Program-made: the position numbers and the translations under genes
Part shown: positions 26,438 through 35,028 of the stretch, piece after piece
How positions within the stretch are numbered: position 1 is the stretch's first letter
Layout: the number at the start of each line of letters is the position of its first letter
The notes under the pieces: generated by a model
Database searches by the model: none
Told to the model about the DNA's origin: nothing
Seen by the model: the letters and a program-made list of their open reading frames with translations, nothing else
Assembly (NCBI RefSeq): GCF_900168125.1
Contig: NZ_FUZF01000007.1
Span: 111,200 to 175,199, forward strand
Direction: 5' to 3'
Source: Sphingobacterium nematocida
GTDB lineage: Bacteria > Bacteroidota > Bacteroidia > Sphingobacteriales > Sphingobacteriaceae
DNA length: 64,000 nt

Positions 26438-27517
26438 CTACTTTACAAAAGGAGGTTTTTTGACTATTGCCTTAATTTTCTGATTTCTTATATTGATATA
26501 AATATCAGTTCCTTCTTTTGTAAATGCATTGTTGACATAGCCTAAGCCTACAGATTTTTTTAATGTAGGCGATTGTGTTCCTGAAGTTACACGCCCGATT
26601 ATATTGCCATCTACATCTACGATTTCGTAATCATGACGAGGGATACCTCTATCAATCATTTCAAAACCAACTAATTTTTTTGGAGTACCAGCCTCTTTCT
26701 CGGATTTTAAATTTTCAGAATTTACAAACTCCTTTGTAAATTTCGTTACCCAGCCGAGACCAGCTTCTAGAGGAGAGGTAGTATCGTCGATATCGTTTCC
26801 GTATAAGCAGAACCCCATTTCTAAACGAAGGGTGTCACGTGCTCCTAGACCTATTGGTTTGATACCAAATGGTGCTCCAGCGGTGAAAATAGCATCCCAT
26901 ACCTTCTTCACATCTTCATTTGCTACGTAAATCTCAAATCCGCCCGCACCAGTATATCCCGTCGCAGATACGATAACGTTTTCAACACCAGCAAACGTTC
27001 CTTTTTGGAATGTATAATATTCCATGGAAGCAAGTTCTATGTCGGTGAGCGACTGCAGTGCCTCTGCGGCTTTTGGACCTTGGATAGCTAATAAAGATGT
27101 CTTATCGGAGATATCTTTCATATCAACGCCAAAGGTGTTGAATTTGCTTATCCAGTTCCAGTCTTTCTCAATATTGGAAGCATTAACAACCAAAAGGTAA
27201 GTTTGATCATCCAATTTGTAAGTTAGGAAATCATCAACTATTCCGCCATTCTCGTTTGGTAAGTAAGCATATTGTACTTTACCATCGTATAGTTTGGATG
27301 CATCGTTGGAAGATACTTTTTGGATTAAATCCAGAGCTTTTTCTCCTTTCAAGATAAACTCTCCCATATGACTCACGTCAAAAACGCCTACAGCATTACG
27401 TACTGTTTCGTGCTCATCATTTATGCCAGAATATTGTACAGGCATATTAAAACCCGCAAAAGGGACCATCTTTGCACCTAATGATACATGCAAATCTGTC
27501 AAAGCTGTGTTTTTCAT
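26438..27517 (-). CDS. gcvT: Glycine cleavage system T protein (aminomethyltransferase)
   Basis: 359 residues. Transfers the aminomethyl carbon of glycine to tetrahydrofolate. The pattern runs from [29 protein letters not shown] through [22 protein letters not shown] and [11 protein letters not shown] to the C-terminal [18 protein letters not shown]. The folate-binding residues are in these blocks. No gcvH or gcvP is in the window. Transcription is convergent with the small membrane genes. Confidence 0.96.
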   Translation of the reverse strand: MKNTALTDLHVSLGAKMVPFAGFNMPVQYSGINDEHETVRNAVGVFDVSHMGEFILKGEKALDLIQKVSSNDASKLYDGKVQYAYLPNENGGIVDDFLTYKLDDQTYLLVVNASNIEKDWNWISKFNTFGVDMKDISDKTSLLAIQGPKAAEALQSLTDIELASMEYYTFQKGTFAGVENVIVSATGYTGAGGFEIYVANEDVKKVWDAIFTAGAPFGIKPIGLGARDTLRLEMGFCLYGNDIDDTTSPLEAGLGWVTKFTKEFVNSENLKSEKEAGTPKKLVGFEMIDRGIPRHDYEIVDVDGNIIGRVTSGTQSPTLKKSVGLGYVNNAFTKEGTDIYINIRNQKIKAIVKKPPFVK

Positions 27518-27701
27518 CAGAAATTAATTGTTTTTTGAAGGACATGAAGCGATCATAGATGGGATGTGCTTTTTCTTATTTTGCACGGATAACATCATGA
27601 AAGTTTCATTCTTTAGCTATATAAAATGTATTATTACAAAAATACTTATAAAGTTGAGATTATAGCCTTATATTTTGCAATATTGATAAAAATAGATTGG
27701 T

Positions 27702-28531
27702 TTATTTTGGAACCGACAGTTTGTAGATTATTGTGGTCGATGCTTGTTGGTCAGAATCTTCACAAAGTAAAAATATCAACTGTTTTGGATCTTCTCGGTA
27801 GATTGAAAGTCCCTCAAATTTATGCGTATTAGAGATTGGAATAAATGAGGTTAGTGCTAACGTATTTAAGTCTATTGACCCAAAGAAGGATCCCCTATTT
27901 GACCATCTTCATATGTAGAGCCCGTCTGTTCAATAGCTGCAATAAAATATATTTTTTCACCAACTAGAATCGCATCAGTAAATGCTGGGCATCCAGTTTC
28001 TTGTTCAGGCAGTGGTATGTCTATGTATTTTATCGGTGTCAAGAAGTCTTTTTTTATTAATATAATACCGTTGTTTTTTTCAGGGCCATTGCCTCTATTA
28101 AAGAGATAGAGTGTATCCCTGTGTAAAAAGGAGCCTTCGATATTAAGATTTTTAGAATTTATACCTAGTTGGGAATGTATCTTTTCAGACAATGTAGCGG
28201 TCGAGAAAGATTCGGCATTGTCGAACGAGGTAAGTGCTACTTGAAAATTCGTTGTTCTGCTAGATGTAGACATAGAACCAAGTAAATGTAACGAATCTTT
28301 GTACTTAAAAATCGATTCTAAATCTAATTTGCTTTTTTTTGGTACCCTTTCATTTTGATTTGACATATCAATCAATAGATTTTTGTCCAGCTGCTTTTTA
28401 GGTATACTATAGGTATAAAGATAGTTACTATCGTCACAGACAATATATAGTCTATTTTCTTCGTAATAAATCCCTGAAGCGGCGCTCAGTCCCATGATGC
28501 TACATAATACTTCGAGGATAATGTCTTTCAT
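27702..28531 (-). pseudogene. DUF6929-like protein gene with a frameshift
   Basis: The intact frame covers 219 residues (27872-28531) and stops early after GQIGDPSLGQ. If one G is added to the G4 run at about 27892-27895, the frame continues to a stop at 27702, adding SFFGSIDLNTLALTSFIPIS and later SNTHKFEGLSIYREDPKQLI, for 276 residues in all. The restored tail fits this beta-propeller-like family, named by its ASGIYYEENRLYIVCDDSNYL start. So the gene is broken by one base, either truly or through an assembly error. It sits 1 base after truC on the same strand. Function unknown. Confidence 0.85.
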
Positions 28532-28532
28532 A

Positions 28533-29216
28533 TTACATGCTTATTTTTAGAATGTCAAGTACACGTAGGAACTCCGGCTGCAAGTCTGCTTTTATTTCAA
28601 TAGTTTCTCCAGAATGAGGATGCTGAAAGGATAGACTTGTTGCATGAAGGAGCATGGTATCCATTGCAAAGCGTTCTTTCCATAATTTATTCTGCTTATT
28701 GCAACCATGGGGTCTATCTCCGATTATAGGGTAGAGTATATGTGCAAAATGTCGACGTAACTGGTGCATTCTGCCTGTTTCAGGGTTGGCCTCTACAAGT
28801 GAATATCTAGATGTAGGGAACTTTCCATGTGGAACTTCTATCTCAGCCTGTGCTAGCCTGTGGAAGTGCGTTATCGCATTTTGTGAGGTCCCGTTTTCTT
28901 TGATTAAGGGATAGTCAATGACCCCTTTATCGGCACAGAAACCACGCAATATCGCCCAATAACGTTTGTCTATTTTTTTTTCGGCAAAGAGTGTTTGTGC
29001 AAGCCGGTCTGTTTCTTTATCCAGCGAAAACAACAAAACACCGCCTGTTTTTCTATCCAAACGATGTGCTGGATAAACGGTCATGCCTATTTGATCCCGT
29101 AGTTTTTGAAGAGCAAATTCGGTGGTGTCATTAGCTATAGAAGACCGATGTACGAGTAAACCGTGGGGTTTATTTACAGCAATCAAAAAATCATCTTTAT
29201 AAAGAATTTCTAACAT
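28533..29216 (-). CDS. truC: RluA-family pseudouridine synthase, TruC-like
   Basis: 227 residues. Makes pseudouridine-65 in tRNA if TruC. LYKDDFLIAVNKPHGLLVHRS and the catalytic HRLDRKTGGVLLFSLDKE (Asp in HRLD) are clear. GRMHQLRRHFAHILYPIIGDRPHGCNKQNKLW matches TruC specifically. The start overlaps the stop of the DUF4359 gene by one base. It is followed one base later by the frameshifted propeller gene. Confidence 0.88.
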   Translation of the reverse strand: MLEILYKDDFLIAVNKPHGLLVHRSSIANDTTEFALQKLRDQIGMTVYPAHRLDRKTGGVLLFSLDKETDRLAQTLFAEKKIDKRYWAILRGFCADKGVIDYPLIKENGTSQNAITHFHRLAQAEIEVPHGKFPTSRYSLVEANPETGRMHQLRRHFAHILYPIIGDRPHGCNKQNKLWKERFAMDTMLLHATSLSFQHPHSGETIEIKADLQPEFLRVLDILKISM

Positions 29217-29584
29217 TATAAATCTTTTAATATACCGATTATCTCATCCGCTTTTTCATCGATCTTAGGGCTTAACCAGACAGTTCTGAAGGCTCCAATT
29301 CCTATAGGAGCCTCTTTGTCCTGCCATTTGAGCCGGACAATAGAGAATAAATAATAGTTTTTAATCGAGACAGTTCGATCCATAAAATCTTGAGTGATTT
29401 TATCACCAAATAATGTCATACCCAAGCGGACAGCATCTTGATCTTTGTATTTTAATTGTTTTTCGAGAATACTTGTTGCTTTAGTTTTAATAACCTTCTC
29501 AAATTGTTCTCTAGGAGGATTTGTTAATATAGCACCCAAAATTAAGGCAAGCATGACCAGGGCAAAAATTCTCGTTTTAGACAT
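29216..29584 (-). CDS. DUF4359-like membrane-anchored protein
   Basis: 122 residues. One N-terminal membrane segment (about 5-22, ending at LTNPPREQF), then a cytoplasmic or periplasmic domain with TLFGDKITQDFMDRTVSIKNYYLFSI. The TNP motif after the anchor and the later YLFSIVRL match DUF4359. Function unknown. It lies between DUF4112 (86-base gap) and truC (one-base overlap). Confidence 0.7.
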   Translation of the reverse strand: MSKTRIFALVMLALILGAILTNPPREQFEKVIKTKATSILEKQLKYKDQDAVRLGMTLFGDKITQDFMDRTVSIKNYYLFSIVRLKWQDKEAPIGIGAFRTVWLSPKIDEKADEIIGILKDL

Positions 29585-29669
29585 ACCACAAACCTAAATA
29601 AAATGCTTTGCTTTCGCGAATAGTTGTTTTTAAAAATGGTGATAAACAGCTGTATTTTTTGCCCATTAT

Positions 29670-30161
29670 CTAGAATAGATTACTGATATAGTCGATCAAC
29701 CATCTCGAGAGTGCCCACATAATATAGAACACGAGTATGCAGACCAAAAGTAATACAATGAAGATACTGATCAATAGCCCTTTCGCACTTCCTTGGTGTT
29801 TGTTCTCAAAATAATGCTCACGTAGTATGGTAATGTTTTTTTGATTAGCCTTATTAAAGAAATCAAAAATCTGACCAAAGAAAGGAATGGAACCCCAGAA
29901 AGCATCATAAATGACATTTAACAGCATCTTTACCGCTGCTTTGGAACCTACCCCATTGCGAATCATAACAAGTACTAATAAAATGGAAGTTGCAAAGGCT
30001 ATAAATTGGCCGGCATATGGTATTAAATTTAATAAGGGATCCAGACCAAATCTGAATCCCCCGATATTAAATTTATTGTCTAAAATTAAAGATACGCGCT
30101 CAACCCAAAGGAACTCCTTTTTGAGTTTCTGAATGCGATCTGATCCGGATGTCGCGTTCAC
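29670..30161 (-). CDS. DUF4112 membrane protein
   Basis: 163 residues. Begins MNATSGSDRIQKLKKEFLWVERVSLILDN, then FRFGLDPLLNLIPYAGQFIA, the hallmark of DUF4112, with membrane segments near 55-75, 95-115 and 130-155. Family members are small inner-membrane proteins of unknown role. It starts one base before the SIMPL stop, so the two are coupled. Confidence 0.82.
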   Translation of the reverse strand: MNATSGSDRIQKLKKEFLWVERVSLILDNKFNIGGFRFGLDPLLNLIPYAGQFIAFATSILLVLVMIRNGVGSKAAVKMLLNVIYDAFWGSIPFFGQIFDFFNKANQKNITILREHYFENKHQGSAKGLLISIFIVLLLVCILVFYIMWALSRWLIDYISNLF

Positions 30162-30162
30162 G

Positions 30163-30882
30163 TTATTTTAATTCAAAAACACCATCAATGTAACAAGTCA
30201 ATTTAATCGGACGGATATCAATATTTAAATCACTTGATTCCATTCCTCCTGCCATATCCATACTTGCAGATTTAGCATACATTGCTCGAGGCATAGGTAT
30301 CAAGTCATTGAAGTTAATACTACTATTATCGTTGATGACCAAAACTTTCCCGACAGACTGTCCGTCAGCGGCAGCAAGTATTTCTGCATTTTGTCTTGCA
30401 TCTTTCACTGCGATTGTTTTTAATTCTCGCTCAATTTCTCTTTTTTGAGAATGATCGTAACCATTAATGGAAGTGCTTTGCAGACCCTGCGGATCAATTT
30501 TTTCTAACATACTATTCAAGCCGTTTAGATTCGTAACCTTGATACGATATTGGCGAGACTGCATAAGCTCGTTGTTTTTTTTCTTGTTTTCGTAATTATA
30601 GCTATAGATGTTTTGGATAGTAACATCTTCTTTCTTTACGCCGGCGGCCATGGCGGCATCAAAAAGCTGCTTTTCTATGGTTTCTATTGCTACTTTTTTC
30701 TTTGTATTGCCATCCATATAGAACTCTTTGAGACTAACGGAAAGATAAATAATGTCTGGGGTGACCTCTTTTTCGGCATATCCTTTAGTAGCTACTTTTC
30801 GACTACTTTCTATGTTTGTACTTTGAGCGTTTACCATAACGACAGAACTGATTAAAAAGAATAGAGCGATTATTTTTTTCAT
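30163..30882 (-). CDS. Secreted SIMPL-domain protein
   Basis: 239 residues. Signal peptide MKKIIALFFLISSVVMVNAQ, then a SIMPL (DUF541) domain: ATKGYAEKEVTPDIIYLSVSLKEF and later YRIKVTNLNGLNSMLEKI, with repeated helices. Some SIMPL proteins protect against oxidative stress or help outer-membrane assembly. First gene of a probable operon SIMPL-DUF4112-DUF4359-truC and the broken propeller gene, all on the minus strand. Confidence 0.85.
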   Translation of the reverse strand: MKKIIALFFLISSVVMVNAQSTNIESSRKVATKGYAEKEVTPDIIYLSVSLKEFYMDGNTKKKVAIETIEKQLFDAAMAAGVKKEDVTIQNIYSYNYENKKKNNELMQSRQYRIKVTNLNGLNSMLEKIDPQGLQSTSINGYDHSQKREIERELKTIAVKDARQNAEILAAADGQSVGKVLVINDNSSINFNDLIPMPRAMYAKSASMDMAGGMESSDLNIDIRPIKLTCYIDGVFELK

Positions 30883-31014
30883 GATACTATATTTCTAAAA
30901 GTTTAATACATCGATAGACAAAGAAAATGACAAAATGTTTAATATAGTTTTAAAATAAATGGTAAGTTTTTGTTTTTTATCCATTATCTTTAGAGAAATT
31001 AATAAATTAAAGTA

Positions 31015-31206
31015 ATGCAAGAAGGTAAAGTAAAGTTCTTTAATGAGACCAAAGGTTTCGGTTTCATTGTCCCTGCGTCAGGCGAGAGCGAAATTTTTGT
31101 TCACGTTTCAGGATTAGTTGACAAAGTTCGTGAAGGTGATGATGTCACTTACGAAGTTGAGCAAGGCCGCAAAGGTCTTAACGCGGTAAATGTAAAAGTT
31201 ATCTAG
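31015..31206 (+). CDS. Cold shock protein
   Basis: 63 residues, one cold shock domain. MQEGKVKFFNETKGFGFIVP contains RNP1 (KGFGFI), and EIFVHVSGL is RNP2. Binds single-stranded RNA and DNA and prevents RNA folding. A candidate -7 box TATCTTTA (30985-30992) lies 22 bases upstream, one base off consensus. A strong terminator follows. Confidence 0.95.
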   Translation: MQEGKVKFFNETKGFGFIVPASGESEIFVHVSGLVDKVREGDDVTYEVEQGRKGLNAVNVKVI

Positions 31207-31231
31207 TAGATTCTATTATATATTTATTGTG

Positions 31232-31267
31232 AAAAAGCCCGAAACTCTTAGAGTTTCGGGCTTTTTT
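31232..31267. terminator. Terminator after the cold shock gene
   Basis: 16-bp perfect stem (31232-31247 with 31251-31266), 3-base loop, then a run of T. Flanking A run makes it usable from the minus-strand DUF805 gene too. Confidence 0.92.
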
Positions 31268-31285
31268 TGCTTAAATTATCAATAA

Positions 31286-31777
31286 CTATTGATTGTCGTT
31301 TTTGAATGGATTGTTCTGATTAGAGAATGGGTTATTTTGCCCCGAAAATGGGTTGTTGACATCGCGTTGTCCTGCAAAAGGATCTTCATTTTCACCACCT
31401 TTTGGATCCGCTCCGTATTCATTTTGACCCTGATCACCCTCTTGGATCAGTAGGTAGAGCACATAAAAAATTCCGATACAAGTTAACACCCAAAGATAGT
31501 TCCATCCTGATTTTCCGGTGTCATGTAAACGTCTAACAGTTACAGCAAGCCCTGGAATGAATACAGCTAGTGAGTATATTCCACCAAGAACACCCGTTCC
31601 GCCGCCGTAAGCAGCAAGCTCATCCCCTCCCATCTTTAATCCAAAAATACTATCTACAATACCTAAAACGATACTGATACCGATATTGACCAAGGTGAAC
31701 ATCCAGTATTCTTTTCTTCTGGCACGTCCGTTAAAATTTGCATAATTGTCTCTGACGACTTTTAAATACCATTCCAT
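31286..31777 (-). CDS. DUF805 membrane protein with NPF repeats
   Basis: 163 residues. Starts MEWYLKVVRDNYANFNGRARRKEYWMF, the DUF805 signature, with membrane segments near 27-46, 62-85 and 93-112. The C-terminal 30 residues contain the repeats NNPFSGQ, NNPFSNQ and NNPFKND. DUF805 proteins are common inner-membrane proteins of unknown role. The NPF repeats are not part of the domain. Confidence 0.88.
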   Translation of the reverse strand: MEWYLKVVRDNYANFNGRARRKEYWMFTLVNIGISIVLGIVDSIFGLKMGGDELAAYGGGTGVLGGIYSLAVFIPGLAVTVRRLHDTGKSGWNYLWVLTCIGIFYVLYLLIQEGDQGQNEYGADPKGGENEDPFAGQRDVNNPFSGQNNPFSNQNNPFKNDNQ

Positions 31778-31860
31778 AGTTGTTATAATTTATTAGTAGT
31801 GAAGTTTTGTAACAAAAGTATCGTTACTCAAAAATAGAATAAATTTTTAAGACAGGAAAT

Positions 31861-32583
31861 TTAATGGAAAATTTCTTCTAGAATCTCTAATGAGTTCACA
31901 GCCCCGAAATTGTCTGAATGAAGTCGGTAGAAATTGATAATTTGCTCGAGAATATATATGCGATCCGAGTGTTTTATTACGAGATTATGGCTCTGTTCGT
32001 AACTGCTACCCAAGATGGTGCTGAATAAGCTTGTGTGTGGTTCTTGTAGTACATAACTGTGGGCAGGTAGATTGTTAATGAAGCGGCCCTCCATCAAGTC
32101 GAAATAAGGTTTTGATTGCGCTGTTGTGCTCGGGAGGTATCCCAGGAATCGACTCAATTTCATCAAAAAGCATAAATGAAAGTTCTGAATTGGGAGATCG
32201 GTTTGATCTAACCAAAGGATAGACTGAAAAACGAAATGAAACAGTTGGGGATCGGGTTGTTGATGTCGAAGTACTTTATACAAAATTTCATTTAAGAATA
32301 GAGCTACAGCACTTTTTCTGATATCTAGTGGGATGTGTAATAAAGCGGGGGCTGGATGAGCTTCTTTGATCCGCTGTAAAGAATTGTCTTCTTTCACGTA
32401 TACAACCATATCCAGAAGGTGAAGAGGTTGTAACATATTGACATGTATTTTTGCTCTAGGCTTTCGCGCGCCATTGATTAAATAAGATTGTAAACCAAGG
32501 TCTTCTGTGAATATTTGCGTGACGATACTGCTCTCTGAGTAATTTGTTACTTTGAGTGCGATACCTTTGGTTTTTTGTAACAT
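31861..32583 (-). CDS. recO: DNA repair protein RecO
   Basis: 240 residues from the ATG at 32583, where MLQKTKGIALKVTNYSESSIVTQIFT, the normal RecO N-terminus (OB fold), begins; the open frame continues 8 codons upstream without homology. LQSYLINGARKPRAK and the helical C-terminal domain follow. RecO with RecR loads RecA on SSB-coated DNA. The four-Cys zinc motif seen in Deinococcus RecO is absent. Confidence 0.92.
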   Translation of the reverse strand: MLQKTKGIALKVTNYSESSIVTQIFTEDLGLQSYLINGARKPRAKIHVNMLQPLHLLDMVVYVKEDNSLQRIKEAHPAPALLHIPLDIRKSAVALFLNEILYKVLRHQQPDPQLFHFVFQSILWLDQTDLPIQNFHLCFLMKLSRFLGYLPSTTAQSKPYFDLMEGRFINNLPAHSYVLQEPHTSLFSTILGSSYEQSHNLVIKHSDRIYILEQIINFYRLHSDNFGAVNSLEILEEIFH

Positions 32584-32661
32584 TAATTTGCCGAATATAT
32601 TGTGCAAACAAACTTAATGAAATTAGGTCTCTTGTCAAACTTCCGGTAACTCCCCTCCTAT

Positions 32662-32709
32662 TTTCACATGTATATAATCTGTTCTTTAATGGTCATATGG
32701 AATATCCAA
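32662..32709 (+). repeat. Intergenic element, copy A
   Basis: 48-base stretch matching 39 of 48 bases with copy B at 44433-44480, without gaps. The core GTCATATGGAATAT is identical in both. It lies 79 bases upstream of recO (divergent) and 270 before rpmB. Could be a regulator site or a short repeat; function unknown. Confidence 0.5.
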
Positions 32710-32825
32710 AATATTTTCATGTGTGTTTGTGCAGTCAGTGCTACATGGATATTTTACATTTATTAAATGTGAATTGTTGAAAACTATTTTGTGGATCCAA
32801 AAGGAAAATAGTATTTCAAAACATA

Positions 32826-32833
32826 TACCTTTG
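32826..32833 (+). promoter_or_regulatory. Putative promoter -7 box for rpmB
   Basis: TACCTTTG, a full match to TAnnTTTG, which would start a leader of about 140 bases. No clear -33 element is seen. Confidence 0.45.
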
Positions 32834-32921
32834 TGAATAAACCCCATTTTAAGATTATTTTAAAAATAATTCTAGTCTGAATTGTTGTAAATCCAAAAAG
32901 AAATTTAGATATTTGCAAACT

Positions 32922-32940
32922 CTTTGCAGAGAGTGCAAAG
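32922..32940 (+). promoter_or_regulatory. Hairpin in the rpmB leader
   Basis: 7-bp perfect stem CTTTGCA/TGCAAAG with loop GAGAG, 38 bases before the rpmB ATG. It may be a ribosomal-protein binding site or a processing signal; inference only. Confidence 0.3.
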
Positions 32941-32978
32941 GTGATTTGTGTAAATAGACAACATTAAAAATAAATATC

Positions 32979-33212
32979 ATGTCAAGAATTTGTGATTTAA
33001 CAGGCAAAACGGCATTAAAAGGAAATAACGTATCTCACTCGAACGTTAAGACCAAGCGCAAGTTTTATCCTAATTTACAAACCAAGCGTTTCTACATTCC
33101 TGAAGAAGATCGTTGGATTACGTTGAAAGTATCTACGTCTGCAATTAAGACAATTAACAAAAACGGAATTACTTCGGTTATCAGTAAATTTATCAAAAAA
33201 GGATACGTTTAG
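32979..33212 (+). CDS. rpmB: 50S ribosomal protein L28
   Basis: 77 residues. MSRICDLTGKTALKGNNVSHSNVKTKRKFYPNL is the typical L28 beginning (the Cys is kept; other zinc ligands are not obvious). KTKRKFYPNLQTKRFYIPEED and LKVSTSAIKTINKNGI follow. First of three ribosome-related genes rpmB-rpmG-DUF4295 with short gaps; this arrangement is usual in Bacteroidota. Confidence 0.97.
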   Translation: MSRICDLTGKTALKGNNVSHSNVKTKRKFYPNLQTKRFYIPEEDRWITLKVSTSAIKTINKNGITSVISKFIKKGYV

Positions 33213-33286
33213 TAGATAACTGCCTGTTAATTAAAGATATTCATGAAATCGATCCGTCAACTGACGGATTAAAATAAAGTAAAACA

Positions 33287-33469
33287 ATGGCTAAAAAAGG
33301 AAATAGAGTACAGGTAATATTAGAATGTACTGAGCACAAAGAAAGTGGTCTTCCAGGTATGTCACGTTACATCACTACGAAGAACAAAAAGAACACTACT
33401 GAGCGTTTGGAATTAAAAAAATTCAATCCGGTATTGAGAAAAGTAACTGTTCACAAAGAAATTAAATAA
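33287..33469 (+). CDS. rpmG: 50S ribosomal protein L33
   Basis: 60 residues. [21 protein letters not shown], then [35 protein letters not shown], is standard L33. Only one Cys is present, so this is a zinc-independent form. It follows rpmB by 74 bases and precedes the DUF4295 gene by 49. Confidence 0.97.
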   Translation: MAKKGNRVQVILECTEHKESGLPGMSRYITTKNKKNTTERLELKKFNPVLRKVTVHKEIK

Positions 33470-33518
33470 TTCATATTTGAATAAGTGTTATACTTGTTCA
33501 TTTTAAAAATATCATACT

Positions 33519-33680
33519 ATGGCAAAGAAAGCGGTAGCATCGTTACAAAAAGGTGGTGGTAAAGAATATACGAAAGTAATCATCACAACTAAGTCTGCTA
33601 AAACAGGGGCTTATTCTTTCAAAGAAAGCATGGTGCACAATGACAACGTAAAAGACGTTCTTGCTGCAGCAAATAAATAA
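33519..33680 (+). CDS. DUF4295 small basic protein
   Basis: 53 residues (MAKKAVASLQKGGGKEYTKV, ending NDNVKDVLAAANK). The start is the ATG at 33519. DUF4295 is a Bacteroidota-specific family always found after rpmB-rpmG and thought to be ribosome-associated because of this position. Basic N-terminus. Function not established. Confidence 0.88.
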   Translation: MAKKAVASLQKGGGKEYTKVIITTKSAKTGAYSFKESMVHNDNVKDVLAAANK

Positions 33681-33741
33681 GCAGAAGATATTCCTTTTTT
33701 AAAGTTTTTCTTTAGAAAATTTAAGAGCCGTTTTGGTGCAT

Positions 33742-33760
33742 AAGCCGAAAGGGCTTTTTT
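33742..33760 (+). terminator. Terminator after DUF4295
   Basis: 5-bp stem AAGCC/GGCTT with loop GAAAG and a T tract. A perfect TAnnTTTG box (TATATTTG, 33763-33770) follows, which may be an ftsY promoter with a leader of about 115 bases. Confidence 0.5.
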
Positions 33761-33891
33761 AGTATATTTGCTTTCGAAGAATGAAGGAAACGGAATGTTG
33801 AAAGCTCGAAATGCTGTAAAGTACGTTACTTCTGACTTTTAATTTCTTAACCGAGCTTTTTTAGAGCTCATCTTTTAGATAATTTGTAAAC

Positions 33892-34854
33892 ATGGGGTTA
33901 TTCGATTTTTTTAAGAAGAAGCAAGAAACACCTGAGGCACAAGAGGCCCTGGATAAAGGGTTAGAAAAGACTAAAGAAGGTTTTTTCTCGAAGATCACGA
34001 AGGCTGTCGTTGGTAAAGCGACGATAGACGATGATGTGTTGGACAATTTGGAGGAAGTTTTGGTTACGTCAGATGTTGGTGTGACGACTACTTTAAAGAT
34101 TGTAGAGCGGATTCAACAGCGTGTCGCGAGAGACAAATATGTTGGAACAGAAGAATTGAACCGACTTTTAAAAGAGGAAATCCAAGAACTGCTAGCAGAG
34201 AACAATAGCGATGATTTCCAAAATTTTGAGTATGGTAATCACAAGCCCTATGTTATTATGGTTGTCGGTGTGAATGGTGTTGGAAAGACAACAACAATAG
34301 GTAAGCTAGCCCATCAGTTGAAAGCAGCAGGAAACAGTGTGGTTTTGGGTGCTGCAGATACTTTTAGGGCCGCTGCTGTAGATCAGATAAAACTATGGGG
34401 AGAACGTGTCGGAGTGCGTGTGGTTGCCCAAGCAATGGGGTCAGATCCTGCTTCAGTTGCTTTTGATACGATAAAGTCTGCAGTATCTAATGGGGATGAT
34501 GTTGCTATTATAGATACGGCTGGACGCCTACATAATAAAGTTGGGTTAATGAATGAGTTGGGGAAGATTAAAAATGTGATGCAAAAAGTCATTCCTGGTG
34601 CGCCTCACGAGATTTTGCTCGTTTTGGATGCTTCTACTGGACAGAATGCGATCGAGCAGTGCACACAGTTTACCCAAGCTACCGATGTCAACGCCTTGGC
34701 GTTGACCAAATTGGACGGTACGGCAAAAGGTGGCGTTGTAATCGGCATATCAGATCAGTTCAAAATTCCGGTTAAGTATATTGGCGTAGGTGAAAAGATT
34801 GGTGATTTGCAGTTGTTCAATAAGAAGGATTTTGTAGAATCACTCTTTAAATAA
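33892..34854 (+). CDS. ftsY: Signal recognition particle receptor FtsY
   Basis: 320 residues. GTPase that pairs with Ffh to dock translating ribosomes at SecYEG. The N-terminal acidic A-domain is short (about 20 residues before the NG core). G motifs: GVNGVGKTTTIGKLA, DTFRAAAVDQI, DTAGRLHNK, TKLDGTAKGG and the closing GEKIGDLQLFN. It starts 211 bases after DUF4295. Confidence 0.97.
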   Translation: MGLFDFFKKKQETPEAQEALDKGLEKTKEGFFSKITKAVVGKATIDDDVLDNLEEVLVTSDVGVTTTLKIVERIQQRVARDKYVGTEELNRLLKEEIQELLAENNSDDFQNFEYGNHKPYVIMVVGVNGVGKTTTIGKLAHQLKAAGNSVVLGAADTFRAAAVDQIKLWGERVGVRVVAQAMGSDPASVAFDTIKSAVSNGDDVAIIDTAGRLHNKVGLMNELGKIKNVMQKVIPGAPHEILLVLDASTGQNAIEQCTQFTQATDVNALALTKLDGTAKGGVVIGISDQFKIPVKYIGVGEKIGDLQLFNKKDFVESLFK

Positions 34855-34917
34855 GTTTTTGTCGCATCGATCTAGGGTTTGCATCGATTTCTCCAAGAAC
34901 AAAAATATTTATAAGTG

Positions 34918-35011
34918 ATGGCAAGGTGCAGGTGGTTCCATGTGTTGTACACACTGCTCAATACTATAGAGTGAGACCATTCCCAATCATCGGGCGCACT
35001 TTCATGGCCAT
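34918..35011 (+). ncRNA. Possible structured leader RNA before rimO
   Basis: A 94-base stretch that can fold into a branched structure. The outer helix has AUGGC (34918-34922) with GCCAU (35007-35011), then AAGGUGC (34923-34929) with GCACUUU (34996-35002). A 6-bp helix (34931-34936 with 34976-34981, two G-U pairs) encloses hairpins GUGU/ACAC (34942-34952) and CUCA/UGAG (34957-34975). It ends 17 bases before the rimO ATG, so it would be the 5' leader. Whether it is a cis-regulator is unknown; no known riboswitch was recognised. Confidence 0.4.
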
Positions 35012-35028
35012 TAAGAGATAATAATTAA

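Larger units (their letters stand above)
32584..32978. other. 395-base spacer between recO and rpmB
   Basis: No gene seen. It contains a 48-base element shared with 44433-44480 (see repeat entries), a promoter -7 box at 32826-32833 and a hairpin close to rpmB. A short open frame at 32556-32780 on the plus strand shows no protein-like composition. Confidence 0.6.

Noticed and set aside
27626..27832. 68-codon plus-strand frame between gcvT and the DUF6929-like gene
   Set aside because: The minus strand of the same DNA holds the restored tail of the broken propeller gene, so the plus frame is a shadow.
34855..35028. SRP RNA gene next to ftsY
   Set aside because: The conserved GGAAGGAAGCA segment of SRP RNA is absent. 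The region is instead noted as a possible rimO leader structure.
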